This document shows positions 1-9,282 of a stretch of 64,000 bases of DNA, one piece after another. The stretch spans positions 18,199,319-18,263,318 of the forward strand of contig OY986439.1 of NCBI GenBank assembly GCA_963920525.1. The letters are read 5' to 3'. Position 1 is the stretch's first letter. Every line of letters begins with the position of its first letter. This stretch comes from Dichetophora obliterata. Its lineage: Eukaryota > Arthropoda > Insecta > Diptera > Sciomyzidae. The position numbers and the translations under genes were made by a program. The notes beneath the pieces were generated by a model that was not told the origin of the DNA, made no database searches, and worked only from the letters and a program-made list of their open reading frames with translations.

Positions 1-1740
1 TTAATTGCTCTAACCTGGCCTAAAGCTCAATAAACGATTTTAAATTATCAAACAACTAGAATTTGTATTTAAAATAAAGTATGATTTAAACTATCAAACA
101 TATAGAATTTCTATTGAAATCATTTAAAATCAAAGTTAATAAATAACTTAATCATTTAAAATAAAATTTATTTAAAAATGTTTGTTAATAAATTTTTAAA
201 AAGCTTACAATGACCTACTATATTTACTTGAAAAACACGAAAAATGCCAAAGTTTGATGGAAAAAATCCATTTTTGGGAAAACATATCCGGGGTCTTTCT
301 TCTAATCACATACTTGAACCTTATATTTTAAGAGTTAATATATAACATTCCACTTTTTCCCCCAAATTAGTTTAATTTCGATTTTAAAAAGGCTTAATTT
401 GTAATTCCTCCTAACACCTGCACTCATTAATTGACAAACAATAACACATATACATTCTCACAAGAGTATTATTATTATCATTGTTTTGCATATAATAGGG
501 TACTCAAATTTAAGGATCCAGGAGGGTATTTTTTAATTTGGAGATTTTAGTTACAAAATACGAGGGTTTTCAAAAGTAGCATAGGAAATTTTTCAGTGTA
601 TAATGTTTTAAGGTCTCGAATTTTTTGTGGGATTTTAGGATCCAAATTTTTACCTTTGATATGCCCTAGCATATACATTGCTTAATATCGTTACTTAATA
701 AACGTAAAGAAATATTTTAATTTAAGCTACGAAGAAGTTGTTGAATTGCGTTAATTTTTTGTTTCCGTGCAATGTCTTAAACAGATTTTAAAATTCAAAC
801 TTTATAACTTTAAATTTTACTTTATTTGTGTTAAATTTAATTTAACAAATAATAATGTGTTTTCAATTAAAAAATAGTGATTTGGTGATTGCTGGTTATC
901 CGCAAAAAATTATTTTATTGAGTTTCATATTTTTTATTGTTATTGTTTGTTATTCTTGATGTTTGCCTAATAAAAGTTTTTTGTTCCTAATTAATTTTCT
1001 TTTTCATATTATATATATATATATATATATATGTACATTCTGACATTGACAATTTTACAGTTTTCTAAAGTTTTAAACTAGAAGTCCAATCATAAAACAG
1101 ACAGTCATTTTTGAGTTAAGGAGACCATAATCCACCTAGATATAAAATTTCATCAAAATCCGTTCATTATTCTAATTTTGCTCATTCGCTATATGGGCTC
1201 GCATCACTGTGTGCCGGACAAAATTTGCGTTTGCATAATATATATAAGATAAGAATAGGTATATCTTAAAAAGTTATGAATGTATTTACATGTTTGATAC
1301 CTCGTTGATATCCATAATGCGGAACACTAAAAAACACAGCAAGATTTGTAAGACATTTTTGCAACTTTGGAGGCGTATAACTTCTAAACCAACATTGCGA
1401 GCGGCCTGAAATTTTCCAGATTTGGATTTAGGAGGTTAAAATCCGTATAGCTTGTATGTGAAAAAAATTTTTTTTTATTTCAATACTTTTCAGCCAGTCT
1501 GTATAAAAATTATCTAAAAATTCACATCAATAATGCAATATGACTAAAAAAAATGTGAAAGGTTTTGCTTTATTGTGAAATATTTAATTTTAAAACTTAA
1601 ATAAAAAGCCTAAAAGAGGAAATAATAGACTTTAAAAAATTAAATAATATGTGTCATATTTTATTTTGAACTTAATGGTTTATTTGATTGTGGTATTATT
1701 TATTATTTCCCTAAAAGTAACTGAACACTACTAAACTTTC
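1..1740. other. AT-rich intergenic DNA, no gene seen
   Basis: I see no convincing coding segment or recognisable element here. A perfect (AT)11 microsatellite lies at 1011-1032. The stretch near 1135-1210 reads like the degenerate untranslated ends common in fly TEs (a 'tttcatcaaaatccgttc' phrase), but no termini can be defined. The right edge is the 3' flank of the glycine-rich gene on the minus strand, with a possible AATAAA signal at 1699-1704 (minus). Confidence 0.5.
1011..1032. repeat. (AT)11 microsatellite
   Basis: Uninterrupted AT dinucleotide run read directly from the sequence. Confidence 0.95.
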
Positions 1741-1823
1741 ATTAGCAGTTTGTATATGAGCATGGTCATGAGAATGTCTTCTACCATGACCTTTCTTACG
1801 ATTTTTATTATGACCGTGACCCT

Positions 1824-2728
1824 TTATTCCCTATAGTGCGCATAACCGTGTGAATGTACATGGCTGTGATCTTTGTGATGTCCGTGATTACTTAAAACAT
1901 CATGATGACCACTTGAGTGTCCATGACCGTGAAAATGTCCTCCATATGCTCCATGTTCGCCATATCCACCATAGCCACCATAGCCACCATTAACACCATA
2001 ACCACCATACCTACCACTCATATCTCTGAAATTTGTTCCCAAATGTTCCAATCCAAACTCATATCCAGAGTTTCCTACATGCCCACCAAAGGAACCACTA
2101 AGAACTCCGTTACCGCCTTTGATTCCAACGGAGCCTTGTTGACCAATAAAACTGCTTCCAAAAGGTTTTAGTTTGGTGGATGCTGCAGAGAAGCTTTGTG
2201 CTGAGGATGACGATTCTGATATACCAGTTCCGATATTTTCTAAAGCTGCTACACTTGAAGATCCACCAAAAGAAGCTTGACCAAAAGTTAAGCCATTACT
2301 ATTCGATCTAGATTGGGCATTTAATTGACCCAAACCACCACCAATTCCAATGCCTCCTTGAGTTAAAGCTCCTGTATTTTTCGTACTAGAACTAGCTCCT
2401 GCGCCACCAGCAAGTCCAACAGTACCTCCAATTAATTGAGTATTCATGGTTGCTGGCGAAGAAGAACTTTGGGCTGACAGTGCCGCTGATCTAGAAATAT
2501 CACTACCAATATTCCTTAAAGCTTCTTTACTTGAAGATCCACTAAAAGATAATTGGTCAGAAGTTAAGCCTTGACCATTACCTCTATTACTAGCGTCATT
2601 CGATCCAGATTGGGCATTGAATTGACCCAAACCACCACCAGTTCCAATGCCTCCTTGAGTTAAAGCTCCTGTATTTGTCGTACTAGCACCAGCACTGGCG
2701 CCACCAGACAGTCCAACAGCGCCTCCAA
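1824..2728 (-). CDS. 3' part of Gly/Ser/His-rich secreted protein gene (frame-shifted from its 5' part)
   Basis: This open frame continues the minus-strand gene whose 5' part is 2729-3795, but in another frame. It holds more than one copy of a ~100-residue Gly/Ser block (NAQSGSN..., GLTSDQLSFSGSSS, NIGSDIS, then ALTQGGIGIGGGLGQ). After that come a GGYGGYGGYG stretch and a tail very rich in histidine (GHFHGHGHSSGHH, then HHKDHSHVHSHGYAH) before the stop at 1824. His/Gly-rich tails often bind metal ions or change charge with pH, but no function is shown here. Just past the stop, another frame again reads His-rich (GHGHNKNRKKGHGRRHSHDHAH region, to about 1741), so a second indel may have cut the original C-terminus. 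The only start codons in this frame are non-ATG, so it is not an independent gene. Either the locus is decaying or the assembly has indel errors. Confidence 0.6.
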
Positions 2729-2900
2729 CTATTGAGTATTCATAGTTGCTGACGAAGAAGCACTTTGCGCTGAGAGTGCCGCTGATCCAGAAATATCACT
2801 ACCAATATTTCCTAAATCTCCTATACTTGAAGATCCACTAAAAGAGGATTGGTCAGAAGTTAAGCCCGCAATATTCGATCCTGTTTGGGCATTTGATGGA
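2300..2900 (-). repeat. ~300-bp coding repeats in the Gly/Ser-rich gene
   Basis: Two close copies of one block can be read about 301 bp apart: the complement of 'attgacccaaaccaccacca' occurs near 2320 and again near 2621, and the encoded ATMNTQ motif recurs at about 2440 and 2740. Unequal exchange or slippage between such copies could explain length change and the frameshift. Confidence 0.8.
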
Positions 2901-3795
2901 CGCAAACTATCACCTATACCAATATTAATGTCTCTCTGAGATGGGGCTACTGTACTAGAAACAGTTCCGATACCACCAGCTTGTCTAACAGATCCTTGTA
3001 GGCCAGCCAAATTTACTTCAATTAATTGAGTATTCGTGGCTTTTTGTGCAGCAGAAGTATCACCAGAGATTTGGGCAGATGTCAAGCCTGCAACATTACT
3101 TCTGCTGCTACCCTCATTCGATCCAATTAGAGCACCAACTTGACCTACACCACCATTAGTAGCCATTTTGATGCTGACTGTAGATGAAGCTCCTGCATTT
3201 ACGTTAGCACTTGAAGAGGCTCCGAGTCCAGCTGAGTCAATTCCACCAATTAAGCCGTCAATTAACTGAATTCCCTCAGAAGCGGAGAGGCCAGAAGCAA
3301 AACCAAAACTTTGTCCTTTGTTACTGCCGCCATTCATAACACTTTGGGTGCCTATAAGTCCAGAACTCAAACCAATACCTGCATTTGCATTACTTGAACC
3401 TGATCCCATCACCAAACCAGAAACTTGTGGAGCTGAAGTTGTTCCAGCAGAACTGCCGCCAAAATTTCCTAAAGCTCCTGCATCTGAATTTCCACCAACG
3501 GATACTTGGGCAACACCAGCGTTGCCTGATTGAATTCTAGAGCCACTCACCGATGAAGTTTCCGACTTTCCTACACTTGTACCAGCTCCGAAAATAGCAC
3601 CCGCACCAAGACCAAGTCCGCCATGAGAGCTTCCACCATGACCAATACCTATTCTTCCGCCCAAACCGCCAACGCCATAAGCTGTAATTAAAAATAATTA
3701 TTAGTTTCTTGCACAACTGTCCAATATTACTTGAAACAACCATTGGCCGTAATAAAATTAATTACTAAAAATCCAAAAACTCCTACTCTTCTCAT
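2729..3795 (-). CDS. Gly/Ser-rich secreted structural protein, 5' part (signal peptide exon plus repetitive exon)
   Basis: I propose two exons. Exon 1 (3741-3795) starts at the ATG at 3793-3795 and encodes a short hydrophobic leader, MRRVGVFGFLVINFITAN. A 59-bp intron (3682-3740) has an 'actaat' branch-like site and a TTAATTACAG acceptor. Its donor (GTTGTT) is weak; the stronger nearby GTAATA donor gives the wrong phase. Exon 2 begins YGVGGLGGRIGIGHGG and runs as Gly/Ser/Ala-rich sequence to a TAG at 2729-2731. The ~300-bp repeats shared with the next segment show that this stop follows a 1-bp loss in a motif read intact as MNTQLIGG further on, so the true product probably continued to about 630 residues. 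The single phase-1 mini-intron right after the leader matches the gene at 41.9 kb. It is likely a secreted matrix, cuticle, silk or eggshell-type protein. I cannot name an orthologue. Confidence 0.65.
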
Positions 3796-3835
3796 GATCT
3801 CAACTCTATTGTTTGAATTTTTTAAGATATCATCG

Positions 3836-3843
3836 CTTTTATA
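3836..3843 (-). promoter_or_regulatory. TATA box of the Gly/Ser-rich gene
   Basis: TATAAAAG on the minus strand, about 41 bp before the proposed ATG, implies a very short 5' UTR. This compact layout is typical of strongly expressed secreted structural-protein genes in flies and matches the gene at 41.9 kb. Confidence 0.6.
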
Positions 3844-4920
3844 GGTATTGTCAAAAATTAAAATATATTCAAAAAAACTCTTCAAGATCAAACTTGTTAC
3901 AAAGCTTTATGCGTTTGAGTTCTCTGAATTGAAATATTAAAAAAACCATACTCTACTTTTCTGTTTTCTTCTTTATATTCGACGTCATTTTAGTTTTTTT
4001 TATTTTCTAAATTCTCGCTATATTGCTAGTATAATTTTTATGTTTGTGTGTATGAATGTTTTTGATATTCTTAATTTCGTGGTTTTGACAATTAGTATGC
4101 TGAACAGTTGATTACTCATTCGTTCAGTCAATCACATAAGTTTTAATATTAAATGTTATCACGAGTTATGGTCAAGATATGTGTTCTAACTAATAATTGA
4201 ACATACTTTTCAGAACATACAACCTTCAGAAAGACTTCAGACGATAGACAAATGTAAAATCAGAGCCCAAACAACGCTAAGATTTTTGATGTAATAAAAA
4301 AAAAACATGCAGTTGAATATAAATTGAAAATGATAATTTTTAACGAATGAATTCTTTTATAAATGTTCTCAAACTAACAATTTGTTTAGAAGAAAAAGTT
4401 TTTATTTTAATTTTATTTGAATCAGGCTCAACCAACGGAATGGTTCTTTAAGCTCTTGAAATATTTTAAAACGAGTTTCTTATCTTATATAGAAATGCGT
4501 CTATTTATTTTTAGGCACCTAATTAATAATGAATTTGCCGTTTTTATTGTTATTAACATTTTAATAAGAAAAACAAGCTCCTTGGCAAAAGTGTTTACTT
4601 TTATTTAAAATCATAGGTATTTAAGAGCGTTCATTTTGACAAAAACTTATGTAAGTTTTAAAATTTAAATACAAGGATATTTCAATTAAAAATGCATCTT
4701 GACGGTCTTCCTCTATTATGAATATCTTGTTGTGGGGGAGCGTCGCTCAGTTGGACGACTTCATAAAAATTTTGGCTATAACTTCACGGTTAGAAATCTT
4801 GTACTCAAATTGAAACTTTTCTGTACTACACATAAGTCAACATAGCTTTGGTTTCAAGTCTAGTATTTGCAAAAACTTAAAAAATGGTTTTAATACAGCT
4901 TTGGTTTTAAATTTAGTACG
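3844..4920. other. AT-rich upstream/intergenic DNA, nothing recognised
   Basis: No frame with protein-like composition and no inverted or tandem repeat that I could define. Part of it is the upstream region of the minus-strand Gly/Ser-rich gene. Confidence 0.4.
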
Positions 4921-4925
4921 AGCTT

Positions 4926-5482
4926 GGCCGTTGTTTATTGCGCTATCTTAAAGCAAGAAATTGTATATTCTTGCATAAGATAATTTACTCGAGTTCTCTA
5001 CATTACCTGTATGAGAAACTTCAGTTTAGTAGGTCTAAAGAAAGTATGAGCCTCTGGATTCCCAGCTACAATTACAAAAATTCTAGCAGACTGTTTTTGG
5101 TCCGTGCAGTCAGATTGTAGAATTCACTCCTAAACAATTTAAGGTTGGCTCCAATCAAAGAGCCTTTAAGCATTTAGTTTTCGATTAACTTATCTTTAAT
5201 CTATATTTTCTTTCTATTGATCTTTTGAATTCCCTTTTTCGCTTATTTTCTTCGAATTACTTTTTATTGTTTAAGCTCGATTTCAACATAAGTACATTTA
5301 TTTAATTTTTTATGTCATTTCAAATAATTTAATCTTTTTATATTCATAACTCATACTATTATCAATTGTTGTTATTTTATTATATTGTTATTTACTTTAA
5401 TTAATTGCAGCAAGCAAAAGATTCAGTACTTATAGGCAACATTTTTGCCAAATAAAATTGAAATTGAATTGAAATTGGATTA
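4926..5482 (+). pseudogene. LINE (non-LTR retrotransposon) 3'-end relic
   Basis: The plus strand encodes LRYLKARNCIFLHKIIYSSS, then YLYEKLQFSRSKE and SSRLFLVRAVRL. This has the layout of the extreme C-terminus of a LINE reverse-transcriptase protein, where an 'FF.....RLWNSLP' motif is usual. Here the Trp position of RLWNS is a TAG stop (5117-5119), so the copy is dead. About 330 bp of AT-rich 3' UTR follows, ending in 'ccaaataaaattgaaattg' and a short (TTGAA)n-like tail, as expected for the 3' terminus of a 5'-truncated LINE. The clade cannot be fixed from this piece. Confidence 0.6.
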
Positions 5483-6240
5483 AACTATTAGAAAAAAAAA
5501 ACCTGCTCAGTTTGTAAACACACTATTGTAACCACCAAGCTATTGGCCTATACATAAAGCGCGATAAACAAACATATGAACCGAGGCGCCTAATATTGAG
5601 TCGCAGTATTACCAGGCTAACTTTTTACGGATCTTTATAAGAATTTAGTATCCAAATGCATTAGAATTTAGTATAAATTGTATTAAAAACAAAATGTAAT
5701 ACGGAATTGTACTTAAATTTGAACCAAGAAGGCTAAAATTTAAACGAAAAAGCTAATATTTAAGCTAAAATGGATGCTGTAATATTTCTTTTGGTTTAAA
5801 TTCTAGTATAGAAGAGTTTTAAATATGAGTTAGTATTTGAAAAGTTTAACTTTTAAAGCGCAAGGTTTTAAAAAATGTAAAAATTTTTTAGTGGGACTAA
5901 AATTAAGTCCAAGATTTCTAACCACGAGATATGCCTAGAGCTTTGAAATTTTCTATGAAAACTTTGTACAGTTAAATATGCAATACATAAAAGTTTGTAT
6001 CAAAACCGCCTTTCCATTTCGTTATAACAATATTTTGCTTCACTCACAAGAACATTTTAAGAATTTTTATTGAAACATATGTTGGGAACGTAGATCAGGC
6101 CAAGGGTGCATCTAACTGGCACATATCATTAATCCTATTGCTGGAGTTGTTTAAAACTTGAAATTTTTATCGAATTTCGACATCTTCTTTCTGCACATTT
6201 CGAGCCATTCCTCTTCCTGCACTCAAACGCAAATTGATAT
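5483..6240. other. AT-rich intergenic DNA, nothing recognised
   Basis: No supported gene or clear repeat boundaries. Confidence 0.4.
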
Positions 6241-6243
6241 CTC

Positions 6244-6445
6244 ACCTTGTATAAATTTAGTTTGACCCCTTATACATTGTGCAAGACTTGAAGTCAAGAA
6301 TTTTTAGTACAACAACTTACAAGTACAGAGCAAGTTTAATCTTTCCCTTTCGTCTCCAAAACTCACGTAAACTCTCCACGATTTGACCTACGTACTCACA
6401 TTCTTGCTTTCAAGTCTTGCTGAAAGTATAAGGGGTCATTGAGTT
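6244..6445. mobile_element. small inverted-repeat (MITE-like) element
   Basis: The left arm 'gaccccttatac...gcaagacttgaa' near 6270-6295 is answered by an inverted copy 'ttcaagtcttgc...gtataaggggtc' near 6410-6438. The same unit recurs in the opposite orientation at about 13441-13510, which shows a dispersed family. The ends are not exactly defined. Confidence 0.55.
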
Positions 6446-6672
6446 TTAAGAGGCATAAGAAGACAACACTTGTGGGACCTCCAAAGATGTCAAAGCCGTT
6501 CCTAACGAGCTCACCTGATAAATCCAATTTCGTTTTTTTTAATATATTTTTCTTTTACATAAATTTCGTATAATGGAATAAGAAAATGTGCAGTTATTGT
6601 TTTTACTATAAACATTTTTACTTTTAAAGAATTCAAATAGTCTAAAAATTTTGTTTTTGAAAAGTTTTTGTC

Positions 6673-6768
6673 AAAAAGTCATAATCATCAGCTATTAAAT
6701 TGTTTTATATACAATAAAAAAAAGTCATAATCATCAGCTATTAAATTGTTTTATATACAATAAAAAAA
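6673..6768. repeat. 46-bp tandem duplication
   Basis: A 46-bp unit beginning 'aaagtcataatcatcagcta' occurs twice head-to-tail with no visible mismatch, so the duplication is recent. Confidence 0.9.
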
Positions 6769-6869
6769 TTTCATCAAATCAAAATAATTGCAAAATTGGT
6801 CTAATTTCTACTTGAAAAGGGAAATAAACGCAATTTGGCCTTACAAAGCTTTAGTAGAATTAAAGTTTA

Positions 6870-7310
6870 CCACGAAATAAAAATATTTTGTTGTTTTTAT
6901 ATTTAAGCTTAATGTCAAATAAGTTCATGAAGCAACAGGTTGGAGCAACAACAAGTTCTTTGCAGAACAAACCACCAAGCAGACTAAACAAACTGTTTCG
7001 TTGATAGCTACATCAACTCTTCAGTAGTCTTCTGTGGTTTCTGCAGTACCATTCACAGTGATAAGCTTATACGAACACCTTCTGTTAAAGCAAAACAGAA
7101 TTATTGTGTTTTATGCCGTCTTCAAAGCAATGGTTGCTACTATGCAAAAGCAAAGGTTAAAAAAAGCGACTGCATTGATTCTGCAAAGATGTGTTTGTTG
7201 TGCTCTGCTGGTGTTTGGTGGTTTGTTTTGCAAAGAACTTGTTGTTGCAACCTGTTGCTTCATGAACTTAACTGCCGTTAAGCTCAAATATAATTCTAAA
7301 AAAAAAATAT
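6870..7310. mobile_element. foldback/MITE-like element with ~100-bp arms
   Basis: 'gttcatgaagcaacaggttg' at ~6923 is mirrored by 'caacctgttgcttcatgaac' at ~7248. The arms continue inward (aacaacaagttctttgca / tgcaaagaacttgttgtt) and outward for tens of bases. The centre (agcagacta...gctacatcaactcttca) is shared with 35317-35400, so this is one copy of a family. The 131-aa frame over the right half is incidental. Confidence 0.7.
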
Positions 7311-7554
7311 ATTATGTGAATATAAATATGTTTTTAGAATTATTAAAAACATATAAAAACAATTATGCCATCAAAATTATTTTATTTTATGTCATAAAAA
7401 TTTTAAAAACACAAAGAATTAAAAAATGATGAAATGCCACACGATAGAAGTGATAACGTCTAATTTTTCAATTCACCATACATTATATACCAAAAATGTT
7501 AATATTTATGCATATAGATTAATCTTTTAGAATTGAAAAATAAAAACTTTTTAT

Positions 7555-7826
7555 CAAAAAACCGACTTCAAAATGACTACAAAGTAAAAAAGAATTTTAA
7601 ACTAATTTTCCTATAAAATTCTTAGTCAAATTTGATAATTTATTTATATCTCTATATTTTCATACTGAAAGTCTTACTATAAAAATTCGTTCTAATTTGT
7701 TTTATTATCATAAATATATTGATTTCTTTATGAATAAAAAGCTTTGAAGTATAAAAGTCTTATTATATTATCGCCGACTTTAAAGACTTTATAATTATAA
7801 AGAAATTAATGTATTTAATGTAATAA
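7555..7826. mobile_element. truncated copy of the 'aaccgacttcaaaa' palindromic element family
   Basis: Starts 'aaccgacttcaaaatgac', continues 'ctacaaagtaaaaaag' and '...atcataaatatattgatttc', and reaches 'gccgactttaaag'. The sequence parallels one arm, the loop and part of the other arm of the hairpin at 24966-25400. It stops where the Harbinger-like MITE begins at 7830. Confidence 0.6.
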
Positions 7827-7829
7827 TAA

Positions 7830-8086
7830 CAGCCCTATTCTGGCAAATTAACAAATTGTTAACCAGTATTTTGAATATTTCTATGTGTTTGTTGTAATTT
7901 TTTTGATTTCAAAACAAAATTTAAAGCTCAAAAATAAAAAATTTTTATAAAAATTGACAACTGTTTTTCAGTTATTGACAATTTCATTTAAAAGTTTTGT
8001 TTCTTGAACTTTAAATTTTATTTTGAAGACAACAAACACATAGAACTATTCAAAATACTGGCTAACAATTTGTTAATTTGCCAGGT
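7830..8086. mobile_element. PIF/Harbinger-like MITE, ~255 bp, near-palindromic
   Basis: The left terminus 'cagccctattctggcaaatt' is preceded by TAA. The same 14-bp terminus preceded by TTA begins two elements at 62.2 and 62.9 kb. The arms (7845-7930 and about 7995-8080) are inverted copies: 'acaaattgttaaccagtatt' against 'aatactggctaacaatttgt'. The last ~10 bp of the right end have diverged, so the right target-site copy cannot be seen. A 3-bp TWA target site is characteristic of PIF/Harbinger transposons. Confidence 0.65.
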
Positions 8087-9140
8087 CGAAATAATCTCAT
8101 TATCTGGTTCAATACGAACACTTTGCTTATTTGACGTTAGACTAATTGACCTTAAGTGGCAGCAACATCACCTGAGCTCGGATTCCCGTAAAGTGGGATA
8201 TCTCGAACAGTTGATTGAAATCTCCGAAGAACAGCACTACGTACCCTTTTTTAGCAGCATCAGCAAAGAATGATGAATGTTTTTTATGCTAAAAGTTTTG
8301 TCACAGTTTCTTATAAATTTTGTGCAGTGCGGGTTAATAAAATTTCAGGAGATATAGAAGAATTTTATCTTGAGTCCTGATAAACATAAATTCAATTAGA
8401 AAATAAACATTATAAATATTTACTTTTAACATAAAAATATTCAACATTCACTGCCGAAGCTGCTAAAAAATATTACAAGCAATAGCAGCAGCGTAGGGAG
8501 TGCAAACAGCTACAGCACAGCAGCACCGCATGCCAAAATCGATAGCTGCTGCTGTAAAGCCTGCTTGAAAAATGTTAAAAAGCGACAGCAACGGCAAGAA
8601 AACGACTTCAAAATGCGATAGCTTGCTATTGCTGTAGCTTCGATAATGTTCCAAAATTACAGCACGACCGAAAAACCGAACGCTCGCTGCCACTGAAACT
8701 ATTTGTTTCTTTCGTAGTTTGCAGCCAAAGCAAAATTTATTTATGGAAAATTGCAAAAGCGCAGCCAAAGTAAAAACTTTGATGCTTTTGCTAATTTGGC
8801 AGCAGCAATTTAAACCCTGAACAATAGTCTGCATCATAGTCATGAAATAACAGTTGATCCCGTAACGCCTAAGGGTGCGAAAATCGACCACCTCCCCCTT
8901 TAATACGTTTTTTTGCTTCACTCGACCAGCTATTTCACCACCGTAATTTTCGTACTCTTACACTGGACACCCTGTATATGTATTTTTGTTTTGTTTGTAT
9001 AGAAATTTGAATGGTTCGATAAATTTTCATCAGATTAATATAAATTACTTACAATACAAAAAGTACAAAAAAGCCAAATTAATAATCAATTAACAAAAAT
9101 TTATGCGAAATAATCTAAACACTAAGACTTTCCACTATTA
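8087..9140. other. intergenic DNA with GCA/CTG-rich patch; no supported gene
   Basis: The 8455-8800 part is rich in 'agcagc'/'gctgct' words and carries a 152-residue minus-strand frame whose composition does not look protein-like (runs of Cys/Ala from the GCA words). A phrase 'acactggacaccctgtatat' at about 8958 resembles the TIR of a mariner-type element, but no partner end was found. Confidence 0.4.
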
Positions 9141-9282
9141 TTGGCCGCATTCTAGCCGAAAAAGTGCTCAAGAACTGTTCCACAACTTTCGGGCTGAATG
9201 GTATGTTCTCACAGAACATGTTCCTTGAGATGTCACAATTTATATAGCGAAAATATTTTATGCTACTTCGCTACTTCGCTAC

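Noticed and set aside
7034..7429. 131-residue plus-strand frame
   Set aside because: Lies across the arm of a foldback element shared with 35.3 kb. The C-terminal half is Lys/Ile/Tyr-rich AT translation.
8463..8921. 152-residue minus-strand frame
   Set aside because: Built from GCA/CTG-rich words giving Ala/Cys runs. No domain, no signal for splicing, and no protein-like codon pattern.
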